Source: Rhodopseudomonas sp. BAL398 (lineage in GTDB: Bacteria > Pseudomonadota > Alphaproteobacteria > Rhizobiales > Xanthobacteraceae). Taken from it: a stretch of DNA of 64,000 bases. The notes beneath the pieces are model-generated. The model had not been told where the DNA came from, did no database searches, and saw only the letters and a program-made list of their open reading frames with translations. Of the stretch, positions 42,761-50,906 are shown piece after piece. The stretch covers positions 5,689,001-5,753,000 of the forward strand of contig NZ_CP133111.1 of the NCBI RefSeq assembly GCF_033001325.1. The letters are read 5' to 3'. Made by a program: the position numbers and the translations under genes. How positions within the stretch are numbered: the stretch's first letter is position 1; each line of letters starts with the position of its first letter.

Positions 42761-43435
42761 CTAGGAGGATCTATGGGCGGCTTTAACCGCATTGGTAGCT
42801 TTGTAGGCGAGGAACTCCGTGGCCTTGGCAGCCGCTTCAGTTCGGTTTCGAACGCCGAGGGCGCGAAGCATCGCAGCTGTATGAATTTTCGTCGTTCCCT
42901 CCGAGATGTGAAGAAGGTGGGCGATCTCCTTGTTCGAGAGGCCCTGAGCGATAAGGCTCAAGACGGATCGTTGACGCGGCGTAAGGGAGCCGGCGAAATA
43001 CTCTTCAGGAGTTACCAGAAGATCACGTGCAGCCTCTCCTTCGGCAATCCAGGGCGGCACGCAGATCCGACCCTCGCAGATTTCGTCGAGCGAGGACAAC
43101 AGCAGATGATCCGGCTGCAGGCGATCGAGGAAGCCATGGAATCCGTGAGCAAGGCAGCTCAACACGTTCTCGCGCGATCGCACCGCCGACGTCACGATCA
43201 TGCGTGTCGACTTCGGGATGTTGAAAGCGCGAGCCAGAGAGTCGCGTGAGTAGCCCACCAGGGAATAGAAATCTATTAGCATTAAATCAAATGGATTATT
43301 GTCTTCAAGAAGATCGATAATTGATATCAAGCTGGAGGTATCGTCTACTTTGGCGTCCTTGATACGTCTTTCGATCAAGCAACGCAGCCCGGTACGCGAC
43401 ACTCCATACTCATCAACGATTAGGAATTGAGCCAT
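42761..43435 (-). CDS. LuxR/NarL-type response regulator with atypical receiver
   Basis: A 224-residue regulator. The N-terminal receiver-like domain has D8/E9 and a possible phosphoacceptor D55 (LMLIDFYS), but the conserved lysine of the GY-x-x-K motif is replaced (GFLDR). The C-terminal LuxR helix-turn-helix is intact (LTPRQRSVLSLIAQGLSNKEIAHLLHISEGTTKIH). No sensor kinase gene is adjacent. The ATG at 43435 has GAGG upstream. It may be controlled by operator H and could be a second EPS regulator, possibly working without phosphorylation. Confidence 0.85.
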   Translation of the reverse strand: MAQFLIVDEYGVSRTGLRCLIERRIKDAKVDDTSSLISIIDLLEDNNPFDLMLIDFYSLVGYSRDSLARAFNIPKSTRMIVTSAVRSRENVLSCLAHGFHGFLDRLQPDHLLLSSLDEICEGRICVPPWIAEGEAARDLLVTPEEYFAGSLTPRQRSVLSLIAQGLSNKEIAHLLHISEGTTKIHTAAMLRALGVRNRTEAAAKATEFLAYKATNAVKAAHRSS

Positions 43436-43804
43436 CGTTACCTCATGACGCAAACGAGAAATAAATAAAATCTCCCCTAACCGCCCATCCCAACAATCAA
43501 TCGTAATTTATGTGAATGATTGTTACAAGCGAGTTGACTGCCCTCAAATTACACTTGTTGTTTCGAGCGAGGCTTCCCTTGAAGCTTGGCCCCGGCGGAG
43601 GCCACCGCGTGAGCAGTTTGTCGAGAAAAATGACTGAATCAGGGGTGGTACGCCCCGAAACCGTGCATCGGCTGCCGGATAAAAGGTCAATTGCGGATGA
43701 GTCGCTGCCCGGACATAGATCGTTCAAATATCCGCATCGGCTGCGACTCTTAGTTGTAGTCGCGCTTTTGTGCCACGGTTCTGCTATTCTGAATTGAGTT
43801 GCGC
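43436..43804. other. Divergent intergenic region with operator H
   Basis: A 369-bp AT-richer region between the LuxR and SDR genes with one TTGAC-N4-CTCAA palindrome. A plus-strand open frame crosses it but has no recognisable features. Confidence 0.4.
43534..43547. promoter_or_regulatory. Putative Crp/Fnr-type operator H
   Basis: TTGACTGCCCTCAA matches the consensus except for one base in the right half-site, the same deviation as operator B. It is about 105 bp from the LuxR start and about 264 bp from the SDR start, so the LuxR gene is the more likely target. Confidence 0.48.
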
Positions 43805-44536
43805 ATGACAGTTGATCCCGACAGCCGACGGCGGACCGTGGTGATCACAGGTTCAAGCAGCGGGATTGGTCGATCGCTGGCGCTGGAATTTGGTCGGCGT
43901 GGTTACGTCCTCCACCTCGTCGGACGGAATATCGCCAGCCTGGACCGGGTCCAAGCCGGGGCTCCGGCAGGGTCGAGAGTCTATAACGTCGATTTTCAGG
44001 AGACCGCCGAGGTCGCGCGATTGTCGGGCGAACTCTCGGCCGGATTGCCTGGAGTTGATGTCCTGGTCTGCAGCGCCGGTCTCTTCGCGGCTGGATCCTT
44101 TGATACGCTGACGGTCGCCGAGTTCGACCGGCAATGGCTCGTCAATGTTCGTGCGCCATACGTGTTGATCCAGGCGTTGCTGCCTGCGTTACGAGCGTTC
44201 CAAGGCCAGGTCGTATTTATCAACTCGCTGGCGGGACAGGGCATGCACGGGGCTCCGCGGATCAGCGCCTACACCGCGACGAAGCAGGCATTGCGCGCGC
44301 TCGCGGATGGCCTGAGGGCCGAGGTGAACGATGATGGCGTCCGCGTTCTCTCGGTTTTCCCCGGGAGGACCGCGACTGCCATGCAGGAGGGAATCCACGG
44401 ACGTGAGGGAAAGGCCTATCATCCGGAACATCTTCTTCAGCCTGAGGATGTGGCGATGGCGGTGATGGCCGCGCTGGATATGCCGCGCACCGCAGAACTC
44501 ACCGATATTATCCTGCGTCCGATGCGCAAGGCGTGA
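43805..44536 (+). CDS. Short-chain dehydrogenase/reductase
   Basis: A classical SDR of 243 residues. TVVITGSSSGIGRSLALEFG binds NAD(P), NSLAG supplies the catalytic Ser, and YTATK the Tyr and Lys. VFPGRTATAMQ near the C terminus is typical of one classical-SDR branch. The substrate is unknown; reduction of a sugar or acyl ketone would suit the locus. A TTG at 43799 could add two residues. It is followed after about 130 bp by operator I and the MBOAT gene. Confidence 0.85.
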   Translation: MTVDPDSRRRTVVITGSSSGIGRSLALEFGRRGYVLHLVGRNIASLDRVQAGAPAGSRVYNVDFQETAEVARLSGELSAGLPGVDVLVCSAGLFAAGSFDTLTVAEFDRQWLVNVRAPYVLIQALLPALRAFQGQVVFINSLAGQGMHGAPRISAYTATKQALRALADGLRAEVNDDGVRVLSVFPGRTATAMQEGIHGREGKAYHPEHLLQPEDVAMAVMAALDMPRTAELTDIILRPMRKA

Positions 44537-44592
44537 GGGCCCACACCCGGTCAGTGACGTCACCAGCCGGTCACAGCGACCGGCTCCCCGAC

Positions 44593-44606
44593 TTGACGGA
44601 TGTCAG
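44593..44606. promoter_or_regulatory. Putative Crp/Fnr-type operator I
   Basis: TTGACGGATGTCAG differs from the consensus only at the last base. Its centre is about 68 bp upstream of the MBOAT start at 44668, the same spacing as operators E and F. Confidence 0.52.
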
Positions 44607-44667
44607 GTTGGCCTGAGCGCGGGCGGCTAGGTTGTGCAGACCATCGCCACGGAGTGGGCGCGGCCGC

Positions 44668-46278
44668 ATGCTGTTCAATTCCTACGAATTCCTGGTGTGG
44701 TTCCTGCCCATCGTGCTCGGGGGCTTCATCCTGATCGGCGGGGCAGGCCAAAGCCGCCTGGCCGCGTTATGGGTGACGTGCGCGTCGCTCCTATTCTATG
44801 GTTGGTGGAATCCAAGCTACGTTCCGCTGCTGATCGGGAGCATGACGGTCAACTACTGGCTGGGTAGCCGATTGTCGGCGAACCGCAGCAAAGGCCTTCT
44901 GCTGTTCGGGGTCGCGCTCAATCTGGCGTTGCTGGGCTATTATAAATATACCGGCTTTGCGCTTGGCGCGATCGATCAGGCCCTGGGTCTGGACTGGACC
45001 ATTCCGCACATCGCGCTGCCGCTCGCGATCTCGTTCTTCACGTTCCAGCAGATTGCGTTTCTGAGCGACGCCTATGACGGAGAGGCCGAGGAACACAACT
45101 TTCTCGATTATTGCCTGTTCATCACCTTCTTTCCGCATCTCATCGCAGGGCCGATCACGCATCATCGTGAGATGCTGCCGCAATTTCGGGGCGAGGGAAA
45201 ATTTCGCCCGCGGCCGGAGCATCTCGCGGTCGGGCTGACACTGTTTGCTCTTGGCCTGTTCAAGAAAGTCGGGATCGCCGATCCATTCGGCGAAATCGCA
45301 CGGCCGGTGTTTTCGGCCGCGGCGGGTGGTGCGGCCTTGCACCTGACCGAATCCTGGGGCGGGGCGACCGCTTACGCGCTGCAGATCTACTTCGATTTTT
45401 CGGGCTATACCGACATGGCCATCGGGCTCGGCATCATGTTCGGAATTCGGCTTCCGCAAAATTTCGACAGCCCCTACAAGGCCCGCAGCATCATCGAATT
45501 CTGGTCGCGCTGGCATATGACGCTGACGCGCTTCCTGACCGCCTATGTCTACAACCCCCTGGTCCTGCGATTGACCAGGGCACGCGCCCGCGCGGGATTG
45601 CCGCTGATGCGGAAAGGGCAGGCCACGACTGGCGCGTTCATCGTTCTGGTCGCGCTGCCGACCATCCTGACGATGTTTCTGTCGGGTGTATGGCATGGCG
45701 CGGGTTGGCAGTTCGTCATCTTCGGCTTGCTGCATGGCTGCTATCTCACGGTCAATCACGCCTGGCGGGCCACCAAACGGAAGCTGGGCTGGGGCGATCG
45801 GCAAAGTCGCTGGCGCGCGGCTGTCGCCGTGTTGACGACGTTCGCGTGTGTGACCATCGCCTTGGTGTTCTTTCGCGCCGCCGACGTGCCGACAGCGCTT
45901 CGGCTGGTTGCGGGAATGGCCGGGCAGAACGGGCTGGTGGTGCACCCGACCTTGGCGGGAGCGCCCGGATTGGCACAGATCGTTGATCTCCTCGGGATTC
46001 GGGTCAGCGAGTCGGCCTATTTCAATAGCAGGCAGCTCGCATGGGTGTTGCTCGGCCTTGTGATCGTATGGGCGACGCCGAACACCCAGCAATGGATGCA
46101 GCGCTACTCCACGGCGCTTGGACAGAAGTTGCGGCCCGATTGGATTCTAAGCTGGTTACCAGGGATGGTGTGGCGGCCAACGGTGGTGATCGGCTTGTTG
46201 ATGGGCTGCGTGACGACATTCTCGTTGATGAAGACGTTTTCGCAGGCGCCGACCGAATTCCTGTATTTTCAGTTCTGA
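44668..46278 (+). CDS. MBOAT-family O-acyltransferase (AlgI-like)
   Basis: A 536-residue multispanning membrane protein. MLFNSYEFLVWFLPIVL is the standard N terminus of AlgI-type MBOAT proteins. LPLAISFFTFQQIAFLSD, HLIAGPITHHREMLPQF, YFDFSGYTDMAIG and FWSRWHMTLTRFL are family landmarks, and GVWHGAGW carries the catalytic His. It passes an acyl group across the membrane for O-acylation of the exported polysaccharide, usually with an SGNH partner; the next gene looks like that partner. The frame is open to 44632, but MLFNSYEF is the conserved start. Confidence 0.93.
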   Translation: MLFNSYEFLVWFLPIVLGGFILIGGAGQSRLAALWVTCASLLFYGWWNPSYVPLLIGSMTVNYWLGSRLSANRSKGLLLFGVALNLALLGYYKYTGFALGAIDQALGLDWTIPHIALPLAISFFTFQQIAFLSDAYDGEAEEHNFLDYCLFITFFPHLIAGPITHHREMLPQFRGEGKFRPRPEHLAVGLTLFALGLFKKVGIADPFGEIARPVFSAAAGGAALHLTESWGGATAYALQIYFDFSGYTDMAIGLGIMFGIRLPQNFDSPYKARSIIEFWSRWHMTLTRFLTAYVYNPLVLRLTRARARAGLPLMRKGQATTGAFIVLVALPTILTMFLSGVWHGAGWQFVIFGLLHGCYLTVNHAWRATKRKLGWGDRQSRWRAAVAVLTTFACVTIALVFFRAADVPTALRLVAGMAGQNGLVVHPTLAGAPGLAQIVDLLGIRVSESAYFNSRQLAWVLLGLVIVWATPNTQQWMQRYSTALGQKLRPDWILSWLPGMVWRPTVVIGLLMGCVTTFSLMKTFSQAPTEFLYFQF

Positions 46279-46317
46279 CGAGCGAAGCGCCTTTCGCGTG
46301 ATGCTGGGGAGGACCAG

Positions 46318-47352
46318 ATGGCTCTCGGTGATATCATGGCAGGACCAGATCGCGGCTCCGACAAGCCGCAGCAAGGAACCAGTCTGACCTACGTTGCGGC
46401 GATGATTTCCGGCGCAATTGGATCCATGGGATTTCTGTTTGCGACCTTGCTGGCTCTTCAGCACACCGGGCGGCTGCCCGCCCCGGCGATCTCCAACAAT
46501 ATTTGCATCGATGAGAAGCTCGCATTCATGCGGGAGCAACCGGATCATTCGCCAAACCTGTTGGTGCTGGGCTCGTCGGTCGCGTGGCGCAGCGTTGATG
46601 GCGGCGTTCTGGCTTCTGTCATCGATGGCGTGCGGCCCGTGAATGGCGCGTTTTGCGGATTGCGGATGCATCAGACCGAGTTCGTGGGGGACTGGCTGCT
46701 CGACAGGATGCCGTCGGTTAGGACCGTGGCGGTGGTCGCGTCGCCTTTTGACTTCGTCGGTTGCAAGGTGAATCCAACTGAGGTCTTCAACCGACAGGCC
46801 GCCGACGGCTTCGTGTTCGGACGTCAGTGGAAGTGGGGATTTTACTTGCGTTATTTCGACCCGATCTCGCTGCTTCGCAACGTTCTGCACGTTAGCTCCA
46901 TGCGTCACGCGAAGTCGCTCGAGACCTTGGTGTTCACTCCTTATGGAGACGGTCCGCTCGACACCAGCGAGAGCATGCCGACGCTGGTCTATGGAGAGCT
47001 GCCGCCGACCCTCGATCCCTTGTGCTTCCAATCGTTGCGGCGATTTGCGGTTCGATTGTCGCAGGAACACCGCCGGCTGGCCCTCATCGCGACCCCGATA
47101 AGCCCGGCTTGGACGGCGCGCTTTGATCGCGACGGCAAAGCCTTTGAAGATTTTGGGAAGGCGGTCAGAGCGGCATTCGCCGGAACGGGCGCGATCTATT
47201 GGGATGGCGAGAAAGAGTCGCCGATGTCGCCGAAAGCCTTCACCGACGCGATCCATATGCGCTGGTCGGCTGTGGGTCAGTTCACCCGAACCTTTGCGTC
47301 TGCGCTGGGCAAGTTCCTCACCCCGGTACATGAGCAAGCAATGTCCGAGTAG
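46318..47352 (+). CDS. MBOAT-associated SGNH-like membrane-anchored protein
   Basis: A 344-residue protein with one N-terminal membrane segment (about 24-48) and an extracytoplasmic domain. LLVLGSSVAWRS resembles the SGNH nucleophile block and DAIHMRWSAVGQ supplies a possible Asp-x-His pair (D-A-I-H) near the C terminus. AlgJ/PatB-type proteins of this kind receive the acyl group from the MBOAT partner and place it on the polymer. GGGGAGG precedes the ATG, 39 bp after the MBOAT stop. The catalytic assignment is tentative. Confidence 0.75.
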   Translation: MALGDIMAGPDRGSDKPQQGTSLTYVAAMISGAIGSMGFLFATLLALQHTGRLPAPAISNNICIDEKLAFMREQPDHSPNLLVLGSSVAWRSVDGGVLASVIDGVRPVNGAFCGLRMHQTEFVGDWLLDRMPSVRTVAVVASPFDFVGCKVNPTEVFNRQAADGFVFGRQWKWGFYLRYFDPISLLRNVLHVSSMRHAKSLETLVFTPYGDGPLDTSESMPTLVYGELPPTLDPLCFQSLRRFAVRLSQEHRRLALIATPISPAWTARFDRDGKAFEDFGKAVRAAFAGTGAIYWDGEKESPMSPKAFTDAIHMRWSAVGQFTRTFASALGKFLTPVHEQAMSE

Positions 47353-47623
47353 GGTTCGGCGGAGCGGCAAGCGAAACGAGTTCTCGAGAGTCAATTACGA
47401 GGGCCAAGACACATTGAGTCCAGGCTGCGATAGCGGCGATAAGACAAACGGCAGCAAATAGTGCGGGTGGCAGCCGCACCGGCTCAATGCATGGCAGCTC
47501 TTTGCCTTATTGTTACTGCCCGTACGGCATCAGCGCGATGAGATGGTCGGTTCGGCGACCGACCGAGCGGAACGGGTGAGTCCGGCCGAAATTGACGGAA
47601 TTCAGAGGTCACAAGTCTACAGT

Positions 47624-49282
47624 TTAGACGGCTGCCAGTTCCTTGCGGCGCGCCATTGCGCGAATCCGATCCGCGGTGCGGCACGCGACTGCTTGGATCG
47701 TCAGCGACGGATTGACCCCGCCGACGGTGGGAAACACCGAGCCGTCGCAGATCCACAGATTGGGAATATCCCAGCTGCGGCAATCGGCATCGACCACGCT
47801 GCTACGCGGATCGTCGCCCATCCGCGCGGTGCCGTTGAGATGGCAGGTGTCGTCGTCTTGGCTCCAGATGTCGCGCGCCCCGGCGGCTTGCAGCGCCTGG
47901 CTCATGAAGCGCAGCGAATGCTCGATCAGCCGCTTGTCATTGTCGCACCACGAATAGGTGATGCGGGGAATCCGCAGGCCATATTGATCGACCTCGTCGG
48001 CCAGCGTGACGCGGTTGCTTTCCTGCGGCAGCATTTCGCCGACGATTTTCAGGCCGGCAACATGATTGTAGGCTTTCATCGCCGCGACCAGAGGGTCGCC
48101 CCACAATCCGTGGGCGCTGAATTGGGTATTGGCCCATAGCTGCGGCAGCGGACCCTGGCTCATATAGGCGTAGCCACCGAAGAAATCCTTGTCGCGGTCG
48201 GCGTAGTTCCAATGTTCGGTGATCGCCAGCGAGGGCGGTCCCTTGTAGGAGCGGACCTCGTCCTCCATCAGGCCCCATACCGCCTGGTTGGATTGCGCCA
48301 TCAGGTTCTTGCCGACCAGGCCCGAGGAGTTGGCGAGGCCGTTCGGGAACATCGCATTGGCGGAGTTCAGCAGCAGCCGCGGCGTCTCGATCGCATAGCC
48401 GGCGACCACCACATTGCGGGCACGCTGGAAGCGCCATTGGCCGTCACGAAAATAATGCACGCCGGTGGCGAGGCCGTCCTTGCCGGTCTCGACGCGGCCG
48501 ACCATCGCGAGATCGCGGATTTCGGCGCCGGCGGCGATCGCGCGCGGGATCCAGGTCACCAGCGCGCTCTGCTTGGCGTTGGTGGAACACCCGGTGACGC
48601 AGAATCCGCGATAGACGCAAGGATGGGCGAGGCCGCGCGGCGCCGACAGCGTCGCCAGCGGCGTCTCGGTCCAGCCGATGCCCATCGCCTCGCAGCCCTT
48701 GGCCAGCACGCGGGCGGCGGCGTTGAGCGGATGGGCGCGATAGGGATAGCGCGGCCGCTTCGGGCCCCACGGATAGGTGACGGGGCCGGAAATTTTCAGT
48801 GCCTGCTCGACCTCGGCGTAGTAATCCCACATCTCGCGCCAGTCGAGTGGCCAGTCGGCGCCATAGCCGAGCAGGGTGCGCGACTTGAACCATTCCGGCC
48901 GAAACCGCAGCGACACCATGGCAAAATGCACGGTCGATCCGCCGACCGCCTTGCCGCTGTTGTTGCTGCCCATCTGCAGCGGGTTGGCGCCGTCGACAAT
49001 GCGGTCGTCGGTCCAATACAGCTTGTCCTGTTCGCTTTCGTCGGAGGCGAAGTCCTCCAGCGGCCGGAAATAAGGGCCGGCGTCGAACGCCACCACCGAG
49101 AAGCCGTGTTCGGCGAGCCGACAGGCCAGCGTGCCGCCGCCGGCGCCGGTGCCGACGATGACGAAGTCCACCAGGTCGCTGTCGCGGTGCTGCCGCATCG
49201 GCACAAAGCCGCCGGGGCGGAATACGTCCGGTGCGCGGCCTTGCGTTGCGCGCGGGCTGTCGAGCGGATCATCGTAGGTCAT
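47624..49282 (-). CDS. GMC-family oxidoreductase
   Basis: A 552-residue FAD enzyme. DFVIVGTGAGGGTLACRLAE binds the ADP part of FAD, GGSTVHFAMVSLRF follows, and a C-terminal block CHLNGTARMGDDP...CDGSVFPTVGGVNPSLTIQA carries the active-site His and Asn pair typical of the gluconate/sorbitol dehydrogenase branch. A Cys-containing insert (FCVTGCSTNAKQSA) is also common there. It probably oxidises a sugar, sugar acid or alcohol and passes electrons to a partner. The ATG at 49282 overlaps the small-subunit gene by 14 bp. Confidence 0.9.
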   Translation of the reverse strand: MTYDDPLDSPRATQGRAPDVFRPGGFVPMRQHRDSDLVDFVIVGTGAGGGTLACRLAEHGFSVVAFDAGPYFRPLEDFASDESEQDKLYWTDDRIVDGANPLQMGSNNSGKAVGGSTVHFAMVSLRFRPEWFKSRTLLGYGADWPLDWREMWDYYAEVEQALKISGPVTYPWGPKRPRYPYRAHPLNAAARVLAKGCEAMGIGWTETPLATLSAPRGLAHPCVYRGFCVTGCSTNAKQSALVTWIPRAIAAGAEIRDLAMVGRVETGKDGLATGVHYFRDGQWRFQRARNVVVAGYAIETPRLLLNSANAMFPNGLANSSGLVGKNLMAQSNQAVWGLMEDEVRSYKGPPSLAITEHWNYADRDKDFFGGYAYMSQGPLPQLWANTQFSAHGLWGDPLVAAMKAYNHVAGLKIVGEMLPQESNRVTLADEVDQYGLRIPRITYSWCDNDKRLIEHSLRFMSQALQAAGARDIWSQDDDTCHLNGTARMGDDPRSSVVDADCRSWDIPNLWICDGSVFPTVGGVNPSLTIQAVACRTADRIRAMARRKELAAV

Positions 49283-49934
49283 GATTGATCTTTCGCACTG
49301 GCGCGTCATCATTGCCGTCGGCCTCGGCGGCTTCCCAGGGATCGCGGTCGTTGAAATCGAGCCGGACATAGCCGCGCGGGCTGGCGGGGCCGCCCCAGCC
49401 GATTTCGTTCCACGCGGTGGGATGCGCGTAGTAGGCCATCACGACGTCGCGGCCGAGCCGACGCTGAAAGAACGCCTGCGGCTGCATCGTCCCCCAGGCC
49501 GGGTTGCTCAATTCCCCGCGCTGCATCCGCTCCAGCAATTCGCTCTGCTGCGCTCTCGGCAAGGCGCTAAAGCGCTTGCCATGGGCGGCCTCGGCTTCGG
49601 CATCGAGCGCGGCAATGCCTTGTTTCCAGGCCTCGCCGTCATGCGGCATTTGCGACAGCCGATAGCCGTCGGATTTGCCTTGCGACAGCCGGTGGTCGAT
49701 CAGGCCGGCGATCGGGACCCCCGGCCGGTTGGTCGGTTGCGGCACGATCAGCGCGGCGATCGCCGTCATGGTGGCAAACTCCGCTTCCGAAAAGTAATGG
49801 GGCTGCTGTCCGATCGACAGACGACGGTTGACGACCCGCCGCGTTTGCGCGTTCCAGGATGGGCCGGATCGTTTCGACAGCACGTCGTAGCCGGGATAGC
49901 GATCGGGCTTGGCGGCGCGGGAGGGGTCATGCAT
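49269..49934 (-). CDS. Gluconate 2-dehydrogenase subunit 3-like protein
   Basis: A 221-residue protein of the gluconate 2-dehydrogenase subunit 3 family. HYFSEAEFATMTAIAALIVPQPTNRPGVPIAGLIDHRL and the C-terminal GWGGPASPRGYVRL are family features. These small subunits help the GMC flavoprotein to fold, be exported or be assembled. No twin-arginine signal is obvious. It overlaps the genes on both sides by 8 and 14 bp, so the two-subunit enzyme is made from one transcript. No cytochrome subunit is seen next to it. Confidence 0.85.
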   Translation of the reverse strand: MHDPSRAAKPDRYPGYDVLSKRSGPSWNAQTRRVVNRRLSIGQQPHYFSEAEFATMTAIAALIVPQPTNRPGVPIAGLIDHRLSQGKSDGYRLSQMPHDGEAWKQGIAALDAEAEAAHGKRFSALPRAQQSELLERMQRGELSNPAWGTMQPQAFFQRRLGRDVVMAYYAHPTAWNEIGWGGPASPRGYVRLDFNDRDPWEAAEADGNDDAPVRKINHDLR

Positions 49935-50895
49935 CGGGATGCTCCCTGATCAGATCGAGACAGGCGAGGCCCGCCAGCGCCAGGCCGGAGAAGCTCGGCG
50001 GCGCCGGCAGCGGTGGACTGCTGAGGATATTCTGGCTCCAATTGGCGAAGCCCCCCATGTTTCGCGAGACGCCATAGGCGTGCAGACCGGCGCCGCCAAA
50101 GCCCATCGCGACCAGCAGCCACATCCAGGCGCGCGGCAGCCAATGCGCGGCGTCGAACTTCGCTGCGACGCCCGCCAGCAGCAGCGCGCCAACCGGCGGC
50201 AGCGTCACCGGCAGCAGCATCAACGGGTTGTGATAGGCGCCGCGGAAATGCAGCAGCGCGGCTTCGCCGGTGGTGCCGAGCAGCCCGGCGCCGGTCACCG
50301 CGGCGAGCGTGCGCCCGGCCGGCAGCGTGAAAATCTCCGGCCGCACCGCTGCGTCGCGGCGGCTCTCGCGCACCCGTTCGGAGCTGAAGCCGATCAGGCC
50401 CGACAGCAGGATCGCCATCGGCGCGCCGAGCGGAGCTGCGTAGAACAGGTTCTGCCAGCAGAAGCCGCCGAGCTTCTTGCCGACATTGTAGATATGGAAT
50501 CCGGTGCCGATCAGGCCGGTGGCTGCGGCGAGCGCATAGACAGCGTCGCGGCTGAGATGCGCTGCCGGACGCTTGTCAGCGGTGCCGTGCAGGCTGACGC
50601 CGAGCGTCAAAGCCGACACCACGAGCGGCGTATACATCGCCTTGTTCTTGAATGAGCCGCGATAGTGCTCGACGCCGCTATCGGCCAGCACCGAAGTCGC
50701 CAGCAGACCCGCGGCGCGATTGAGCCGGCGCGCGGCGGTGACGGTGGCTTGGGAGCGCGCCCGGCTCGTGGCATCCTCACCGCGCCGCTGAGCCGAGATC
50801 CGGCGCGGTGCCTCGCCGGCGCGGCGAGTCGCGGCGACCAGCCCGGCACCCAATCCGATCCCGGCGCAGAACAGAAACAACCGCTGATTGGTCAT
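49927..50895 (-). CDS. Multispanning membrane protein of unknown function
   Basis: A 322-residue protein with about seven to eight hydrophobic segments (MTNQRLFLFCAGIGLGAGLV; TPLVVSALTLGVSLHG; LPPVGALLLAGVAA). Two halves look similar: GTGFHIYNVGKKLGGFCWQNLFYAAPLGAP against AGLHAYGVSRNMGGFANWSQNILSSPPLPAP, which suggests an internal duplication. Conserved His/Trp residues in those loops could bind heme or quinone, but this is speculative. Its place in the operon suggests an electron-transfer or anchoring role for the GMC enzyme. Confidence 0.75.
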   Translation of the reverse strand: MTNQRLFLFCAGIGLGAGLVAATRRAGEAPRRISAQRRGEDATSRARSQATVTAARRLNRAAGLLATSVLADSGVEHYRGSFKNKAMYTPLVVSALTLGVSLHGTADKRPAAHLSRDAVYALAAATGLIGTGFHIYNVGKKLGGFCWQNLFYAAPLGAPMAILLSGLIGFSSERVRESRRDAAVRPEIFTLPAGRTLAAVTGAGLLGTTGEAALLHFRGAYHNPLMLLPVTLPPVGALLLAGVAAKFDAAHWLPRAWMWLLVAMGFGGAGLHAYGVSRNMGGFANWSQNILSSPPLPAPPSFSGLALAGLACLDLIREHPDA

Positions 50896-50906
50896 GGGCT
50901 TGATCC

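Noticed and set aside
43516-43797. Plus-strand frame across the LuxR-SDR intergenic region
   Set aside because: It crosses the operator palindrome, lacks a ribosome binding site and has no family likeness.
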